Counted from the first letter of the stretch, positions 37,599-51,740 are shown. The stretch is DNA of 64,000 nt from Semisulcospira habei (GCA_036245525.1 BTPG01000006.1:71802464-71866463), one strand, 5' to 3'. Notes: generated from the letters alone by a model not told the origin. Made by a program: numbers and translations.

Positions 37599-39098
37599 AC
37601 CAAGACCAGAAGTGGACCAAATTATAGCTAAATCACCCTCTTTAAAAGCTTTATGTTAACAATGAAAATAAACCACTTTACAGTACCTTCCCCTGTAAAA
37701 CACTGGATGCCAGTAATCCCGGGATAACAGCTAATGCTTGAATTTACATTTGCCCACACCATCATTCTGTATCAGCTGCTACCTTGAGATCAACTCAAAC
37801 CCAAAGTCTGCCCCTATGCATTTTAACCTGGTTGTACATGCAGGCACCAGTAGTGTAAACAATATGAAAGCATATTGAGGTTAACACTAATAGGATCCTA
37901 TTCTATCACTTTCAATGCCAATCCAGCACACAAAGGCCATTGGGCCAACATCAGCCACCATTGGTCCACACACGGCTGTGCTCAGGTCAATGGCAGCCGA
38001 CATCAGTCCTGTGGCCTTTTGCACACTGGGAAGGGAAGTTTGAAAAGTGTTCGTTTAATCAAAAATTAAAAATTTTACAATTTGCAAGATTAAACGGCCA
38101 TCATGGTTAAAAGGTAGTGCCTGATTAGTTTGGCACCAAGCACATTAAGCACTGACTCACATTGGTTACCTCCCTCAATCTGCTACGCAAAGCAGATCGA
38201 GGGTGATAAGCCGTGTGGCACCTATCTTGAGCCACCACTGTTGTTACATATCCAACATACAACACTGGTAGCAAAAGGCTTGTATTGATTTTGTGCAGAG
38301 TAACCAAAGTATGCATAGAAAGAGGAGATGCCAAGAAAGTGGTTGGACCAGTTTGGAGGGACACACTGAACCAAAATTGTCTTTGCAAACATGGGGCTGT
38401 AAGATAAGAGCTGATTCATAGCAATGGGCCCTCATTCGATCAGGCAGGCAATCTAGCCACCACACTGGTTGTCTCCGTCAATTCGCTGTGCTGTGGTGTA
38501 TCAGCACAGATACAGAACAGAGTGAGACAACCAGTGTATCCACCCACTTCAATTCAGTTTTATGACTAGTACAGGAGAAATTTAAGTGTCCAGCTGTTGC
38601 ATTCCACACTGTATGATCCTCTGAATACTTCAAAACTTGTACGCAAAATAGAAAATTATGCACCACCAACTGTTGAAAGTTTTATTAACAACATCATTTA
38701 TCTATGCCAAAACCTATCTAACCTCCAACAATATTACGCTTAAAATACTTGTTTGATTATGGTTGCCACCTAGCATGATAGGACATGAGTTTTGCATTCG
38801 TCTTTGCCGGAGCCCCACCCAAGCCACTTTAACGCATAGGCCATAGTTTAGCGTCAAAAACATGTACATTCATTGTATGAATAGCCGTATTTTGGCCACA
38901 AAATGAAAACTGGTGAGTACATAAATAAATAGCTGCTAGTGTGCTTGATAATGAACAGAACGAGAAATGAGAAAACGCCAAACTGAGAACGATGTAAGAA
39001 TATTTTGCTGCGATTGTTCAAATTACATCATTTAAAATACACGGTGTTTAGGTAAACATACCAGATGATGAAAAAACTTGGCAAATTTTCTCTCCATC

Positions 39099-39176
39099 AT
39101 GAACAGTCCCAGCAAACTTCTCCGGTTCTGTGAGGACTGCCGACTTGTTTTGCCTATGCAGCTGCATTCAGGGGAG
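39099..39176 (+). CDS. Candidate first exon, RPA12/POLR1H-like zinc-ribbon start
   Basis: An ATG opens 26 codons, MNSPSKLLRFCEDCRLVLPM then QLHSGE, followed by GTAAGA. The pattern FCxDCxxVLP resembles the first zinc-ribbon half of RNA polymerase I subunit RPA12 (human FCSDCGSVLP). I found no downstream exon with the second CxxC pair before 43 kb. This could be a real first exon with a long intron, a decayed fragment, or chance. Confidence 0.35.
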
Positions 39177-39534
39177 GTAAGACGTTTTGTTTGCGCATCA
39201 GGGGAACAAACTCTTCATCGACATAAAAGGTTGTTTATTTACAAATAAATTTGTTGGCGTTCTTAACAGAAAGAAAACATGTTAGCTCTGCCTTAGATAT
39301 TTTCCATGCTGGTACATTTATTGGAAAATAAAGTGAAAACATGTCCTCATCTGTCTTGTTTTTGATTTATCAGCGGGTGTGCATGTGTTACAAGAGTGCG
39401 CTCCGACAGTGTTGTGTAGAGTTTCTGTTCTGTTTCACACAGTAAGGATTTTTTATGTTTTAGTTTCAACAGCACCTCTGTCAGCTAAACAAACTGTTTT
39501 CCGTTTCATTTACTTGTCCAAAACGAAGGTTTGC

Positions 39535-39627
39535 TTTTTTTCTTTTTATTTTTTTATTTTTTCTTTTTTTTTTTTTTCTTTTTTTTTTCTTTTTTTTTTT
39601 TTTTTTTGTTTGGGGGGGGGGGGGGGA
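39535..39627. repeat. T-rich tract ending in a G run
   Basis: Mostly T with scattered C/A/G, then 16 G with one T before it. Low complexity. Confidence 0.93.
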
Positions 39628-39802
39628 GAACAAAATTTCTTTGGGGAACACATCTCCACCGTGCAGCGCCAGCCAACCTAACTAACTTTTTTTTTAATTT
39701 GACCAGGAAGGAGGGAAGTCAGAGTACATGGAGAGAGGTTTTTGCTTTTTTACAGTACACTTCCCCCAAAGTATGAGTGGCCTGAATGCCTGGAGTTTAT
39801 GT

Positions 39803-39978
39803 TTAACCCATTACATCCTGAGGCTGATATTTTTAATCTGCTTATTGTTCTAATGAAGACTACATTACAGATTAGGAGATAGATCAAACGCCTTAGGCGC
39901 CAAGCTATTCTGACCCCACCCTTGAACTATCAGTCAAATTAAGTTCAAGCAGCAGGAAATCAGGATGAGAAGGGTTAA
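39803..39978. repeat. Family A fold-back missing its left hairpin arm
   Basis: TTAACCCATTACATCCTGAG...GATGAGAAGGGTTAA. Only the right arm AAGCTATTCTGACCCCACCC remains, the same kind of deletion as at 7811-8002. Confidence 0.8.
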
Positions 39979-40284
39979 TCACTGTGTAACTTATCACAGG
40001 TTGGTTTATGCAGGGATCGATCCCACGTCACACTTTCCTTGTGACATTGGCTATGGTCTGCTTAGCAGCAACTCGTTATAGCCTGTCTATCCCCTTGACC
40101 ACCACTCAAATTAGAATGAGGCCACAAGCAGTAGGCAGTGCCCCTTGACAGTAATTAAAGATATCATCAGGGACCATTTCACCCGATTGCTGCTGTCACC
40201 GTGGCATGCATCTTTGCATCATCATACACTTAACCCCAGAAAAATGCCTCAAACCAAGATGTAAATGAGGCCATTCTTTGCTGG

Positions 40285-40330
40285 CAAGAGGCAGGAACTC
40301 TGATGAGCCCTTGCAGGTTCAGACAGTAGA
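40285..40330. repeat. Family D left half-core
   Basis: GGCAAGAGGCAGGAACTCTG, ATGAGCCCTTGCAGG; the right arm is absent. Confidence 0.5.
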
Positions 40331-41391
40331 ATTCTTGCAGATGAAGTGAGCTGCTTCAATCAAGTGAATATGTAAACTCAGTGCATTATCTGACCTACTG
40401 ATCTGGGAACATCCTATTTCTTGTTTGTGTTTGTTTGATGGTCTGTTAGTTTGTTCCTTTAAAAAAATCAAGCTGTGCAAGAATGTATTTATGTGCAAAT
40501 GCACCTTACGCAAACCTGCATATGCTGAAGACAATTTTCAGGTTTAAAGATCAGTTCATGTCATACAGTTTATTCAGTGACATTCATTTACACACAAAAC
40601 AGTATAATACTTACAAATAAACATTGCCAAGAATATGCCAAGGAATAAAACAATGTATTCTTATATCATCACAGAAATTTGTTGCTTTCAAAGGTATCGC
40701 TGGATGCATCTAGCCACCAATATTAAAAAAACAATGAAGCATAGTAAAACAAAACATCAATGTAAAATATACCACAAGTGTCTGGCATCGTCTAGACATG
40801 ATAAAGTGCACATGCAAATGTTTAAAAAAAAGTACATAATTCCGGCGGACAAAACATTGTCTAAACTTTTTTGCAAAACAAATTGTAGGTTCAAAATATA
40901 ACAACCTAACCTTTACAGCCTCCATGTCAGCCTAATACATACACAATCACTGAAAGAACCATTTAACTCTCATATGTGTGCTGCTCTGTGACTTTGAACC
41001 TTATGACCAGGGGCCATAAGTTCCAAAATCACAGACCAGCACACAGAGTAGTCTAGAACTAACCAGATAACATATCTCTGCTGAAACCACTATTTTCAGT
41101 TTAAACCCCAATGCATGCAGCCACCATTACTGTAAATACATATAGTGCCAGTGGTTGCATGCACAAGGGGTCCATCATCTGGCCCTGTTTCTGACTTACC
41201 CTTGGTGGAAGGCGAGGGCAGCCAGCAAATTCTGCTGTCATGTCATCCATGGGAATTGTCCAAAGATGCTGTCTCTAAAACTTCTGCTTAATTTTTCAAG
41301 CGATTGGTCCAAGCATACAATAGTCAAATATGTTTCTAAATTCTGGAACTGCGGTGTTAAGGTGTCAACAATGGAAAGAGGCGGATGATGC

Positions 41392-41611
41392 GTTTACCCA
41401 GTTAGCCCCACGGCCACATTTCCCCAATTTCGGAGGTGTTACCTAACGACTGTGCACCAGCTGCAGGAGATGGCTTGACCTTGATAATTCAAGGGTAGTG
41501 CCAGGTTAGCTTGGCGCCTGAAGGCGCCAAGCTAATCTGGCACTACCCTTGAATTATCAAGGTCAATCCATCTCCTGCTGTACTGTAGGAAGTCAGGGCT
41601 AAATGGGTTAA
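41392..41611. repeat. Family B fold-back, complete
   Basis: Left CGTTTACCCAGTTAGCCCC, right CAGGGCTAAATGGGTTAA. Core TTCAAGGGTAGTGCCAGGTT with a GGCGCC-TGAA-GGCGCC tip. Confidence 0.87.
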
Positions 41612-42029
41612 ACCCCTTGCACATGAAGCCATCAGTACCGTACACTGCACATGGGGGAAAATAACACACATGGTGCCAAGGTTTGTTTTTCGCTAAAGTA
41701 CACAAAAAATCCAGTCTGCACCAAATCCAGTGAACAGCAACGGCATACCATGCATCATGTATGACCATAAAGACTTCTAAACAATTCCACCACAAAGCAA
41801 CTGTGAGAAAACTTTGCTTGCGTCTTGCCAAAAAAATATCCTCATTGCAAATACAGCTCTACACTGACAAATGGATATTCTCAAGTGATGCAACACATCC
41901 TCACTGTTTCTCAAACACAGGCTCAATGTTCAAAACAACCACTTCATGTTGCATTTGCAAAGAATGAGGAGGATAAGAGTGAAATGGACAACCTCCCTGC
42001 CTTTTACTATCAGAGCAAACCTGCTCACA

Positions 42030-42245
42030 TTAATCCTTTTCATCCTGATATACTATTGCTTGAAATAAATTTGATTATGGTAGTTCAAGGGTGGTGCCAG
42101 AATAGCTTGGTGCCTGAGGCGCCAAACTATTCTGGCACCACCCTTGAACTAAAAATGGTTGATCTACCTTGTAATCTATAATGTAGCCTTCATAGGACAG
42201 TAGGCAATTTTTTTTAAAAATCATCCTCCAGATTTAATGGGTTAA
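42030..42245. repeat. Family A fold-back, complete
   Basis: TTAATCCTTTTCATCCTGAT...GATTTAATGGGTTAA; near-perfect core GGTGGTGCCAGAATAGCTTG. A family C copy starts 4 bp after its right end. Confidence 0.85.
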
Positions 42246-42248
42246 AAG

Positions 42249-42312
42249 TTAAACCTTTGGCTGTGAGTAGCATTTTGTTTTCTTTAAACGCTACTAACAG
42301 CCAAAGGGTTAA
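42249..42312. repeat. Family C fold-back, short tip
   Basis: TTAAACCTTTGGCTGTGAGT...CTAACAGCCAAAGGGTTAA; TAGCATTTTG and AAACGCTA form the inner stem without the CTGCAG tip. 64 bp. Confidence 0.83.
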
Positions 42313-42334
42313 TGTAAAAACTTCATAAAGTCAT

Positions 42335-42597
42335 GAGAAATGGAGATGGAATGATCATGACAGCTGAACGGTAGTGTCTGATTGGCTAGTTGCGTGATTG
42401 ACATATCCTTTCATTCTTTTCACATACAGAGTTAAATCACTCACATTAGAAAAATGTATCAGAACTTAAACTTATGAGAAACTGAGAGAAATGGAACTAT
42501 CATGATAGATCAGGGGTGGTGTCTGATTGGCTTGGTGCTTGAAAAGGTGGCAAGCCAATCAGAGGCTACTCTTGAGCAATCATGATCATACCATTTC
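42335..42597. repeat. Two hairpin variants with GTCTGATTGGCTTGG cores
   Basis: At 42497-42597, GGGTGGTGTCTGATTGGCTT pairs with AAGCCAATCAGAGGCTACTC and ATCATGATAG with AATCATGATC. At 42335-42410 a related left arm has lost its partner. The architecture resembles family A but the sequence differs. Confidence 0.6.
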
Positions 42598-42599
42598 CC

Positions 42600-42778
42600 T
42601 TAACCCCTTCAGTGCCATTGGGTGTGTATTTTTCTTCCGAAATCTTTGTTCATTCAATAACCAAAAGCAACACCCATCCAACAACATGGATGCAAATTGT
42701 TCTCAGCAAGAGCTAAAGATCCTCATGAGCCCCCACAGATGGATCACGTTCACTTTTTCTCAGCAATGAATGGTTTAA
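42600..42778. repeat. Family D fold-back with shortened core
   Basis: TTAACCCCTTCAGTGCC...CAGCAATGAATGGTTTAA. The core AAAGATCCTCATGAGCCCCC has lost its right arm. Confidence 0.8.
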
Positions 42779-43090
42779 GTGACAATGACGTATGCGAGTT
42801 GTGTGTTTGTAAAATGGGGCTTTAAAGTTAAAGTCGCTGGGATGGGAAGTTGAGAAGGTGGTTTAGGATGGAAGTGGAGGTGTGAGGAGTAGGGAAGTTG
42901 GGTGGCAGGGTTTCAGGTGGTAAAGAGAGTTAGGGGAGAGGACGGGAGGTACTTGGAGATACAAATAACCCTGTAAAGAGCAGCATGAAGTAGAAGTATA
43001 AAAGGATGATGACTGCAGACGAGTCTGGATGGTTGCCAGGTTGGAGATTGAAGGTGGAATGGTACGCCCGTTTGTTGAAATATGCTCCAT

Positions 43091-43174
43091 TTATGGTTGC
43101 CATGTGATAACACGCACAGCAATATCTGCAGCTTTACACACAGAAGGGATGGGGTCTGTCGTGTGAGCTTTTAT
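43091..43174 (-). CDS. RSPH14: RSPH14 exon 10 (stop codon)
   Basis: Encodes 27 residues starting IKAHTTDPIPSVCKAA and ending AVRVITWQP before a TAA at 43093-43091. Acceptor GTTACAG. A full-length family A fold-back begins 20 bp upstream of this acceptor. Confidence 0.92.
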   Translation of the reverse strand: MKAHTTDPIPSVCKAADIAVRVITWQP

Positions 43175-44829
43175 CTGTAACAAAAACAAGGTTATTAACC
43201 CATTACATCATGAAGCTGATTTTCTAAAATCTGCTTATTGCCATATTTAAGGCTACATTACACATTAGGAGACCGATCAACCATTTTAGTTCAAGGGTGG
43301 TGCCAGAATAGCTTGGCACCTCTGGTGCCATGCAATTCTGGCACCACCCTTGAACTATAGCTATCATAGTCAAATTAATTTCAAGCAGTAGTGTACAAAC
43401 ATGAAAAGGGTTAACTCATTCATGGCCACCCACATCTGGATGTGCAGCTGGCCGCGAATGAGTTAAGCAAATGTCCATTCCAGAGTGATGCCAGACTAGT
43501 TACAGATGCCCTGAACACACCTCAGACACGCAACATTCGAACACACAACATTCAGACATGCAACATTCGGACACAACACTTTATGTTGCATATCCAGATG
43601 CAGCACATCTCAAATGAGTTAAAGGTGCCCAGCCAGTCTGGCACATGTACTACCTTTAACACATTAAGCTCTAAGGTCCAAATTCCCAAATCTGGGATTC
43701 ATCGTCCTACTGTTCAGAAGGCCTGTTGACCATAGAAGATCAAGAGTGGCGCTAGAATAGCTTGGCGCCTATCTATTCTGGTACCACCCTTGAACTATCA
43801 TGGTCAGCCCCAGCTATTCTGGCAGAACCCTTGAACTATCATGGTAAATATATTTCCTGTTGCAGCGTTTCAGTACTTTCTCACTGGCATGTCCAAAATT
43901 TACTTCAACACAGAAAAATAAAAAAGATCAAGAAGAATAAAAAGAGAAGAATAATTGTGGCTGTATGACTGTTTATCACACTCACCTTTTCTACGTGTTC
44001 CAGCAAGAATTTTCGTCCCTCTGGGGCCTCAGACAAACATGTCAGAGCCTGCAAATTATTATCAGAGTGATGACAGAAAAATAGGAAGACTTTTATCTCT
44101 TATCACATGTGCACAATGACACACACGCACACACACACATAAACACAGTTAAGGACACACACACAGACATAAACACACACATATAGCAACAGTAAATATA
44201 GGAAACTACACACACAAAAACAAATACAATGAACTTTGGATGTAAGAAAATGTCAGGGGAACTAAAACTTTTTGTTGTTATATCCGAAATTTTCTCCAAA
44301 ACTCAGGAAAATGAGTCATTTTGTAAAAGCATGGTTGGGACCTCTCAATGTTTGCCGTAGACACAAGACAGACAAAAAAACAAACCCACCTTCAGTGCAT
44401 TGAGTCGGACTTCACTGGTAGTGTCATCAACCAGGTTCACCAGTGGACCAATGGCACCACCACTGATAGCTGTGTACTTTCCTAAGGTGGTGATAGTGAT
44501 GCTGCACAAAACACAAAACTTCATAAACCTTAACCCATTCAGCCCTGATGCACTACAGCAGGAGATGGGTCAACCATGATAATTCAAGGGTAGTGCCAGA
44601 TTAGCTTGGTGCCTGTCGGCACCAAGCAAGCTAATCTGGCACTACCCTTGAATTATCATGGTCAATCCATCTCCTGCAACAGGTGCATAGTCGTTAGATG
44701 ACGCCTCCAAAATTTGGGAAATATGTGCACCGGGCTGAATGAAATGAAATGAAACTTTATTTTCCAAGGATAAATGATTAGGCCATAGACCTGTTTTCAA
44801 TCATGTCCTTGCTCACGCATACACCATCT

Positions 44830-44860
<31 letters not shown>

Positions 44861-44898
44861 ACACACATCGTAGTAAAAGTTAATATATACAGGAATGA

Positions 44899-44930
<32 letters not shown>

Positions 44931-47900
44931 ACACATACACACACACATACACACACACATAAACACGCACACACACACACAGATTGAGTAAAGAGTTTAA
45001 TGAGTTAAAGCGGCCTACTCAAGGGAGTAAAGGGTTAATAGTTTGCAATCTCTCTTTGATAAATGTTCTCAGTTTGTCCTACAAAAGAAATGCAGGACAA
45101 AAGGGCTAATTAAAATTATGCAGTCTGAATGTCATAAAATGTTCTTGCTCTCTTTTGTATACAGGAGAGTTTCTTCTGCTACACTCAAAAGGCAGTGGAA
45201 AACCTATGGTGCATGTACCTACTCACATGGATTGTGAACCAAGTGGTCGAAAAGTATCAGCTGACGCTAAACAACATTGGTAACCATTGTTTAGCAATCA
45301 AAGCCTGCCATGGAGTAGATTACTACAGGCAGATCAGAATTAGGTCAAAAGCTGTAGGCAGGGCCCTTGACTACCAGGAAATCTAAAGCAGCATAAAGGG
45401 ACTGTTTTGTATGATGACTGCAATAACTGCAAGGAATGGATCCTCCCTACACAGGTTATACACAACCCCAGAATCGTTTTTCGGGCATTTGGAAAATCCC
45501 CCCGCCCCCATGCATCACTTTTAGCCAGACTCCCAAAGGGGCTCTCTAAAGTTAGTGGCCAGCCACCAGTCACAACAACCAGAGAACCTACCTACCAGTG
45601 TGAGAAGCCTACAAACACATTCAATCCTCCTTAATTTAAGCCAAAAAAAAGCTGATAGCCTCAGAACATTTACTGACTAAATCCAGAACATGAAAAACTG
45701 ACAAAGACAAAATACCAAAGAAAAGGGTCATCCTGATACAGTACTATTACTTGAAATAAATTTGACTATGAAAGGTCAAGGGTGGTGCCAAAATAGTTTG
45801 GCACCTGAGGCGCCAAGCTATTCTGGCACCATCCAGGAACTAAATTGTTTGATCTATCTTGTAATCTGTAAAGTAGACTTCATAGAGAAACAAGCAATTT
45901 TTTTTAAAAATCAGCCTCAGGATGTAATGGGTTAATGAGCAGAGAGAGTACCATGTGCGCACAATGTCATTTGTCCGACATCATGGCTACAGTCCGCCCA
46001 CACACTGCTGTGCATGGGTCAACTGCGTCCGATGAGGGCCTGAATGCATTGTGTATACTCACATCATGATAGCTCCTGCAGCGTTGGCACGGACGTCGGG
46101 CGACTGATCTGTCAGTAGTGATATTAGGGCTGCGACAGACCCACATTCTACAGCCTTATCTTTGCCAGCCAAAGGCACACTGCATACAGAAACACAACAA
46201 AAGTACTGAAGCATGTCAGACGTTACCATTTCAACCCCTTCACTGCCCGTGGATGCAGACTGTGTTTTTAAAATCATTGTAAATTCAATGTCAAATATCG
46301 CCAGCCCCGCACTGCAGTGCTAGGTGATGCAAACCTGGCTTCACATACACACACACACACACACTGCCACAATACGCTGTTGCTCTAAACACACTAAGGG
46401 GCTCGGTGATGCGTTCTGGATCAAGTAAATTGTCACACAAGAACATAACTGCCCTATGCTGTACACACACGCACACACTACACCCACAGGCTACACCGAC
46501 ACCCTAAACGTGAACACACACACACCTGAGATCCATGATGTCTCGTGCAGCTTTAGCCCGAATTGTGGGTGCTGTGTGTTTCAGAAGCGTAGTGAATGCC
46601 TGCATTGCATCAGCCTCCAGCGCCTTCGCTGTGTCAACCCGCATGCAGAAGTGCAGTGTGTTGAGAATCAACTCCTGTAAAAAGTTAACAAGGCAATCCC
46701 ACTGAGCAAAGGGTCATAGGGTTGACATCAGCAGGATGATGACCTTTTGCTGTGTGTGAGCCAGCTGCAACCAATGTTGGCCCAAGGACCTAGGGCCAGT
46801 TGCATGAGCAAACTTAGTCCTGCGCCAGCCACTAAGCAAGGTGCTCTGCTATAGCTATAGCTCAGGACTAAGCTCACTCATGAAACTGGCCCCTACTGTT
46901 TAGTGTAGGTGGACTCAGAACAAGTTTATACTACTTGCACTTTGTTTCTTAGCAGAGAAACAATAAGCAACCCACCTGGCAGAGTTAGCTAATTCTATGT
47001 GGCACCGAACAAACATGATTAAACACTTAAAGCCAAAGTGAGACCTAGAAAAAAATTCAACTGACACAAAAACTGATTGAGACAGATTTTATGTGATTCC
47101 AACTGATGACAACTTTGACTAAAGATTTTGACTATAAAATTAATGAGGTCAGAAAGAGGCACACTAAGACCCCTTGTACATGCAGCTACTAGTACCGTGT
47201 ACAGAACTGATGGGTGCATGCACAACATGTTTGTCAGGTTCATTCCTGCAGGAATCACCTTGGCAACAAGAAAGGCAAAGCCATTATGGCTCACGTGTAT
47301 GACTAATTTACATGTGTGACCTTTGTGATAAGGGCTGGCTTCTGCTCCAGCAAAATCCACGTTTTCTGAAAATGTAAGCATTTTTCACACATCTGTCAAC
47401 CCCCCCGTGACCCTTGACCTTTGTGATGAGTCGACTAAATTAGTATGCATAGGAAGGTCTTATTATCAGCTATATCTTTGTACCAAATTTGGTTGAAAAA
47501 TTTGCACAAAATTTGGGAATACCTACAATTTTATTTAAAAAATCAGCATTTTACACACATTTGCCAGCCTCTTGTGACCCCTGACCTTTTCAAGGGGTCA
47601 TCCAAATTAGTATGCATAGATAGGTCTTACCATCAGGTATCTCTGTATCAAATTTGGGTTTTAAGTTGTGAATAGTATTTGAGAAAAGACATCTTTTGTC
47701 AAATATGACTATTTTAGACCTATTTCCTGAGCTCTCGTGACCCTTGACCTTTCTGAGGGATCAACCAAATTAGTGTGCATAGAAAGGTCTTTCCATCAGG
47801 TATCTCTGTAGCAAGTTTGGGTTTAAAGTTGTGAATAGTATTTGAGAAAAAACATCTTCTGTCAAAATATGGCTATTTCAGACCTATTTCCTGGGCCCTT

Positions 47901-50900
47901 GTGACCTTTGACCTTTTTGAGGGGTCATCCAAATTAGTATGCATAGATAGGTCTTACTATCAGGTATCTCTGTACCAAGTTTGGGTTTGAAGTTGTTGGT
48001 TGGTTTGCTGTACATTGCTTAACGTCCCGACAGCAACAAGACTTTCTCAGGACGTGCCTGCACTGCTTGTGAAAAAAAAACTAAACAGAATATTTAATGT
48101 ATGTCGCCAGCCAGTCTAATACGCTAAATAAACCTAAGACCATTTAGCAACACACATCCGATATCAAGAGCTACACCCAGCACAGACAGTAGGGAGAGTT
48201 GAAAAAAGGAAAATACAGGTGAATGGACTAAGGGTAGACAGAAAACACACGCCCTGGAATAGAGGGGAAAACCCACCCGGTGGCCCTGACCAGGGTGACC
48301 CTGGGAACTAAAAAGTAGTTCACCTCACCCAAGTCCCCCAGGGCAGACCCGGGTGGCGGTGGGTTTGAAGTTGTGAATAGTATTGAGAAAAAACATCTTT
48401 TGTCAAAATATGGCTATTTTTCACCTATTTCCTGAGCTCTTGTGACCCTTAACCTTTCCAACAGATCAACCAAATTAGTACGTATAGAAAGGTCTTACCA
48501 TCAGGTATCTTTGTACCAAGTTTGGGTTTTAAATTGTAAATAGTATTTGAGAAAAAATAAATTATGTCAAAATATCTCTATTTTGGACCTATTTCATGAT
48601 GCCCTGTAACATTGATCTTTGTGAGAGGTCACTCAAATTGGTATGTTTAGAAAGGTCTTACCACAAAGTATTCTTGGGCCAAGTTTGAAGAATGTGGCTT
48701 TAATAGTCTCCGAGAAAATGCCAACGTTATAAGTTTACCATGGACGACGGCGGACGGACAGACGACCACTAGCCCAAAACATACTCACTTTTGCTTCAGA
48801 TGTGAGCCAAAAAGTGCTACTGACAGCCAAATTGTTAGTGACCACACAATTAAATCTCACCTTGATTTCGTCCAGCTCTGTGTTGAGTTTATTGACCAGT
48901 GTAGCAACAAGGCCCGTCTCCACTATACCCTCAGCACCTGATAAAATAAGGCAGGTACCGGTAAACATGACCAATGTGTCACTGAAAAAGGGGGTTCATG
49001 TAGTAGAGATTGTAGGAGAATAAAATAAAGCGTGTGAATGCTGACAATAAACAACAGATAATATACTGACGAGCTCTTTTGCTCATCAGTACACATTCGG
49101 GAAAAAAAAAATGTTTTAGCTGTCGTTTGGCTGTTGTTGGTTTTGGTTTGTTTGTTTTTATTTTATTGTTTTTCTCCTGTGAAGTCCCACAGAAGCGAAG
49201 TCAATTAACTCATTCAGCCCCAACACACCACAGCAAGACATGGATCGAGCATGATAGTTCAAGGGTGGTGCCAGAATAGCTTGGTGCCCATAGGCACCAA
49301 GCTATTCTGGCACAGCCCTTGAACTATCATGCTCGATCTGTCTCTAAAATTGTAATATATAGTCCTTCAGAGGGCAACTTCAAAATTTGGGGATTTCGGT
49401 CCTGGGGTAGAATGTGTTAAGTCAGGTAAGTTTTGTACTACTAAAATAAACACTTACCAGGGGGCGTCTCTGAGACCATTTCAATGGCCAAGTGAGCATT
49501 TTTACGTGCAATATCCTCAGCGTCATCAAACAGGTCTGACACTGGCTTGATGATCTGATAATCCAGGAAAGCATCTCGACCTATTGCATGACCTAAGAGC
49601 AGCACAAAGATTAATGTTCCAACACCATCACAATGCTGCAATAATACTAACTTATAATAGCAGGAACTTTGTGAACAATGTCCTAATAAATATGTAAAAC
49701 AAAATGACCTTGCAGGGCATAATATTCAAAACCTTTCTTTTCTCTGAATTATAGCTTCTTCTTCTTTTTTTTTAATTTTACTTTGGCTGTCCACAGTACA
49801 TATTTTACAAGCGCTATACTATAATCAGCTGAAACTTTCAAAGGTCCTCATGCCCTCAATGGCCGCAGTGGGCCCACGCAGGGCTGTGTGCAGGCCCACT
49901 GCGGCCATCATGGGCCCGAAGACATGTTTGGGGTTGCTTGATGGACATTTAGATTGACTGCATAACTGCTAATTACCTCTTCTCTCATCAGATAATACGT
50001 GGCCAGCAAAATGCATACATTTTCATGAGCCTCTACAACCTGATGGGGGTTCATGAAGATCTGTGTCTCTGGTAGATAGGTTGATTGCAACAACAAACGT
50101 TTTTACCTGCGATGACGAATAAACACTCTGTAGATTTTTGTCTCACTGTGAGATCGGGATCAGTCAGCAGGTTTTTCAAACTCACAGCAATTCCTGCAAC
50201 ACAAAATTGTATTGTAACTTTTTGTCCTCTTCAAGAAATGTACACACATCAAATGGATGTAAACTGTCTACTTGACTACCTGATCGGTGACTTACGCTGA
50301 TTCGACCATGCAAGTAAAATCGTGGTTTTACATATGCTTTGTTGGTGAACAAGGTGACAGACTTTGTTTTAAATGCATAAAACAGTGAAAACACCAACAA
50401 ACATAAAAAATATATATCACACACACACACACACATGCAAAATAAAAGATATTGTACACTGCAAACACAATAAAGACGTCTGATAATCAGCTTCAGAGGA
50501 GTGCAAAAATGGATGTAACCCGAGAAGTAACCTAACACAGACGGTTTAATGACATTGTAGTGCTGTCCTATTCATGGATCTTTGAAACAGTGTCATCAGG
50601 AGTAACAAGCCACATATTCTGACATCAGACTTAATCAGGTCTGTACAATACACAGGGGACGCCACTTTTATGTATAGGCTATTTTGCTGCTGGAATTTCG
50701 AACGTTTACCAGCTGTGCTGCTTCTAAGCAGGCAGTGACAGTTTGAGAATCTGTAGCAAGGAAGTGCAGAATTTTCTCACTACAAGGTTCAAGTGATAGA
50801 ACTTCTAAATTGTGTGCACAGAACTGAGTGGCAAGCAACTGGATATACAGTAGCTCTGATTTCAGACATGAAGCATGTATTGTTGGCATCTTTCGCCAAC

Positions 50901-51740
50901 CTGTACTGAGCTCATACACGTATTCAACAATGACTCAATCTTTTCAACAAACTGAAATGTCACAGATCTGTCACATTTTCTTTGTTTATTGCTCTTTCTC
51001 TCTTGCTGCAAGAGTGTGCACAGCTTTCTAAACAGCATACATGTTGACATGAACAATGGAAAGTTTCAAGCTGTCTCAGTGCATAGACTGAATTGCGACA
51101 CATTTGTGTAGCACTTGTATAGTGTGCTCACTGCTTGAGTCATGTCGAAATAAGGTAGATTTCTTTTATTTCCCTATCGTCTACCACCACTTGATCTTTC
51201 GCTTTTCCATTTATTTATGATGTATGGTGCCAAACAGCCCTGACCTAATCGTTCAGATGAAGACCTAGGACAGATTTGTGTGCGATACTAGAATTGCAAA
51301 TTGACCAGCAAATTAAAAATTACGGGTACGGCAACAATTTTTGAAGGTAGGCAATGGGGCACTGAGCCCCCTGTGAATTTTAGGTGCTGACCAATCAGAA
51401 TGTCAGAAAATGTAGTGACTGCTCAACAATGCACACTGACATACACGAATAATTTCTCAAAACACCTCCTTTTTTGCACCTTTGTGGAAAAGTTTTATCA
51501 CACAATGTTTTTAAAATACAGCTTGAGAGCATCACACACCGAGCAACACTCTGGTATGTGAACAGCCATGTGTGCATAAATACTGCACCCGAAGCAAAGA
51601 CAGTTGCAGGAAAATTGAGCATTGAAAATACATAAAGAGGAAGAAGAAGATAATTTATTGCCATATGTTTCCATGTTAAAAAAATAATAATAATAAAAAC
51701 ATTGGAATTTGTCTTGATGGCAGTTACTAAGACTAAAATA

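Larger units (their letters stand above)
37599..43090. other. Intergenic stretch between USH1C and RSPH14, one candidate exon
   Basis: Apart from the RPA12-like candidate exon at 39099-39176 and the listed repeats, no coding signal was seen. 40320-41390 holds no repeat that I recognise. The RSPH14 3' UTR presumably occupies part of 42800-43090. Confidence 0.55.

Noticed and set aside
50182..50538. 118-codon minus-strand ORF beside RSPH14 exon 3
   Set aside because: Its only conserved part is the first few bases of exon 3. The rest is intron with a CA repeat.
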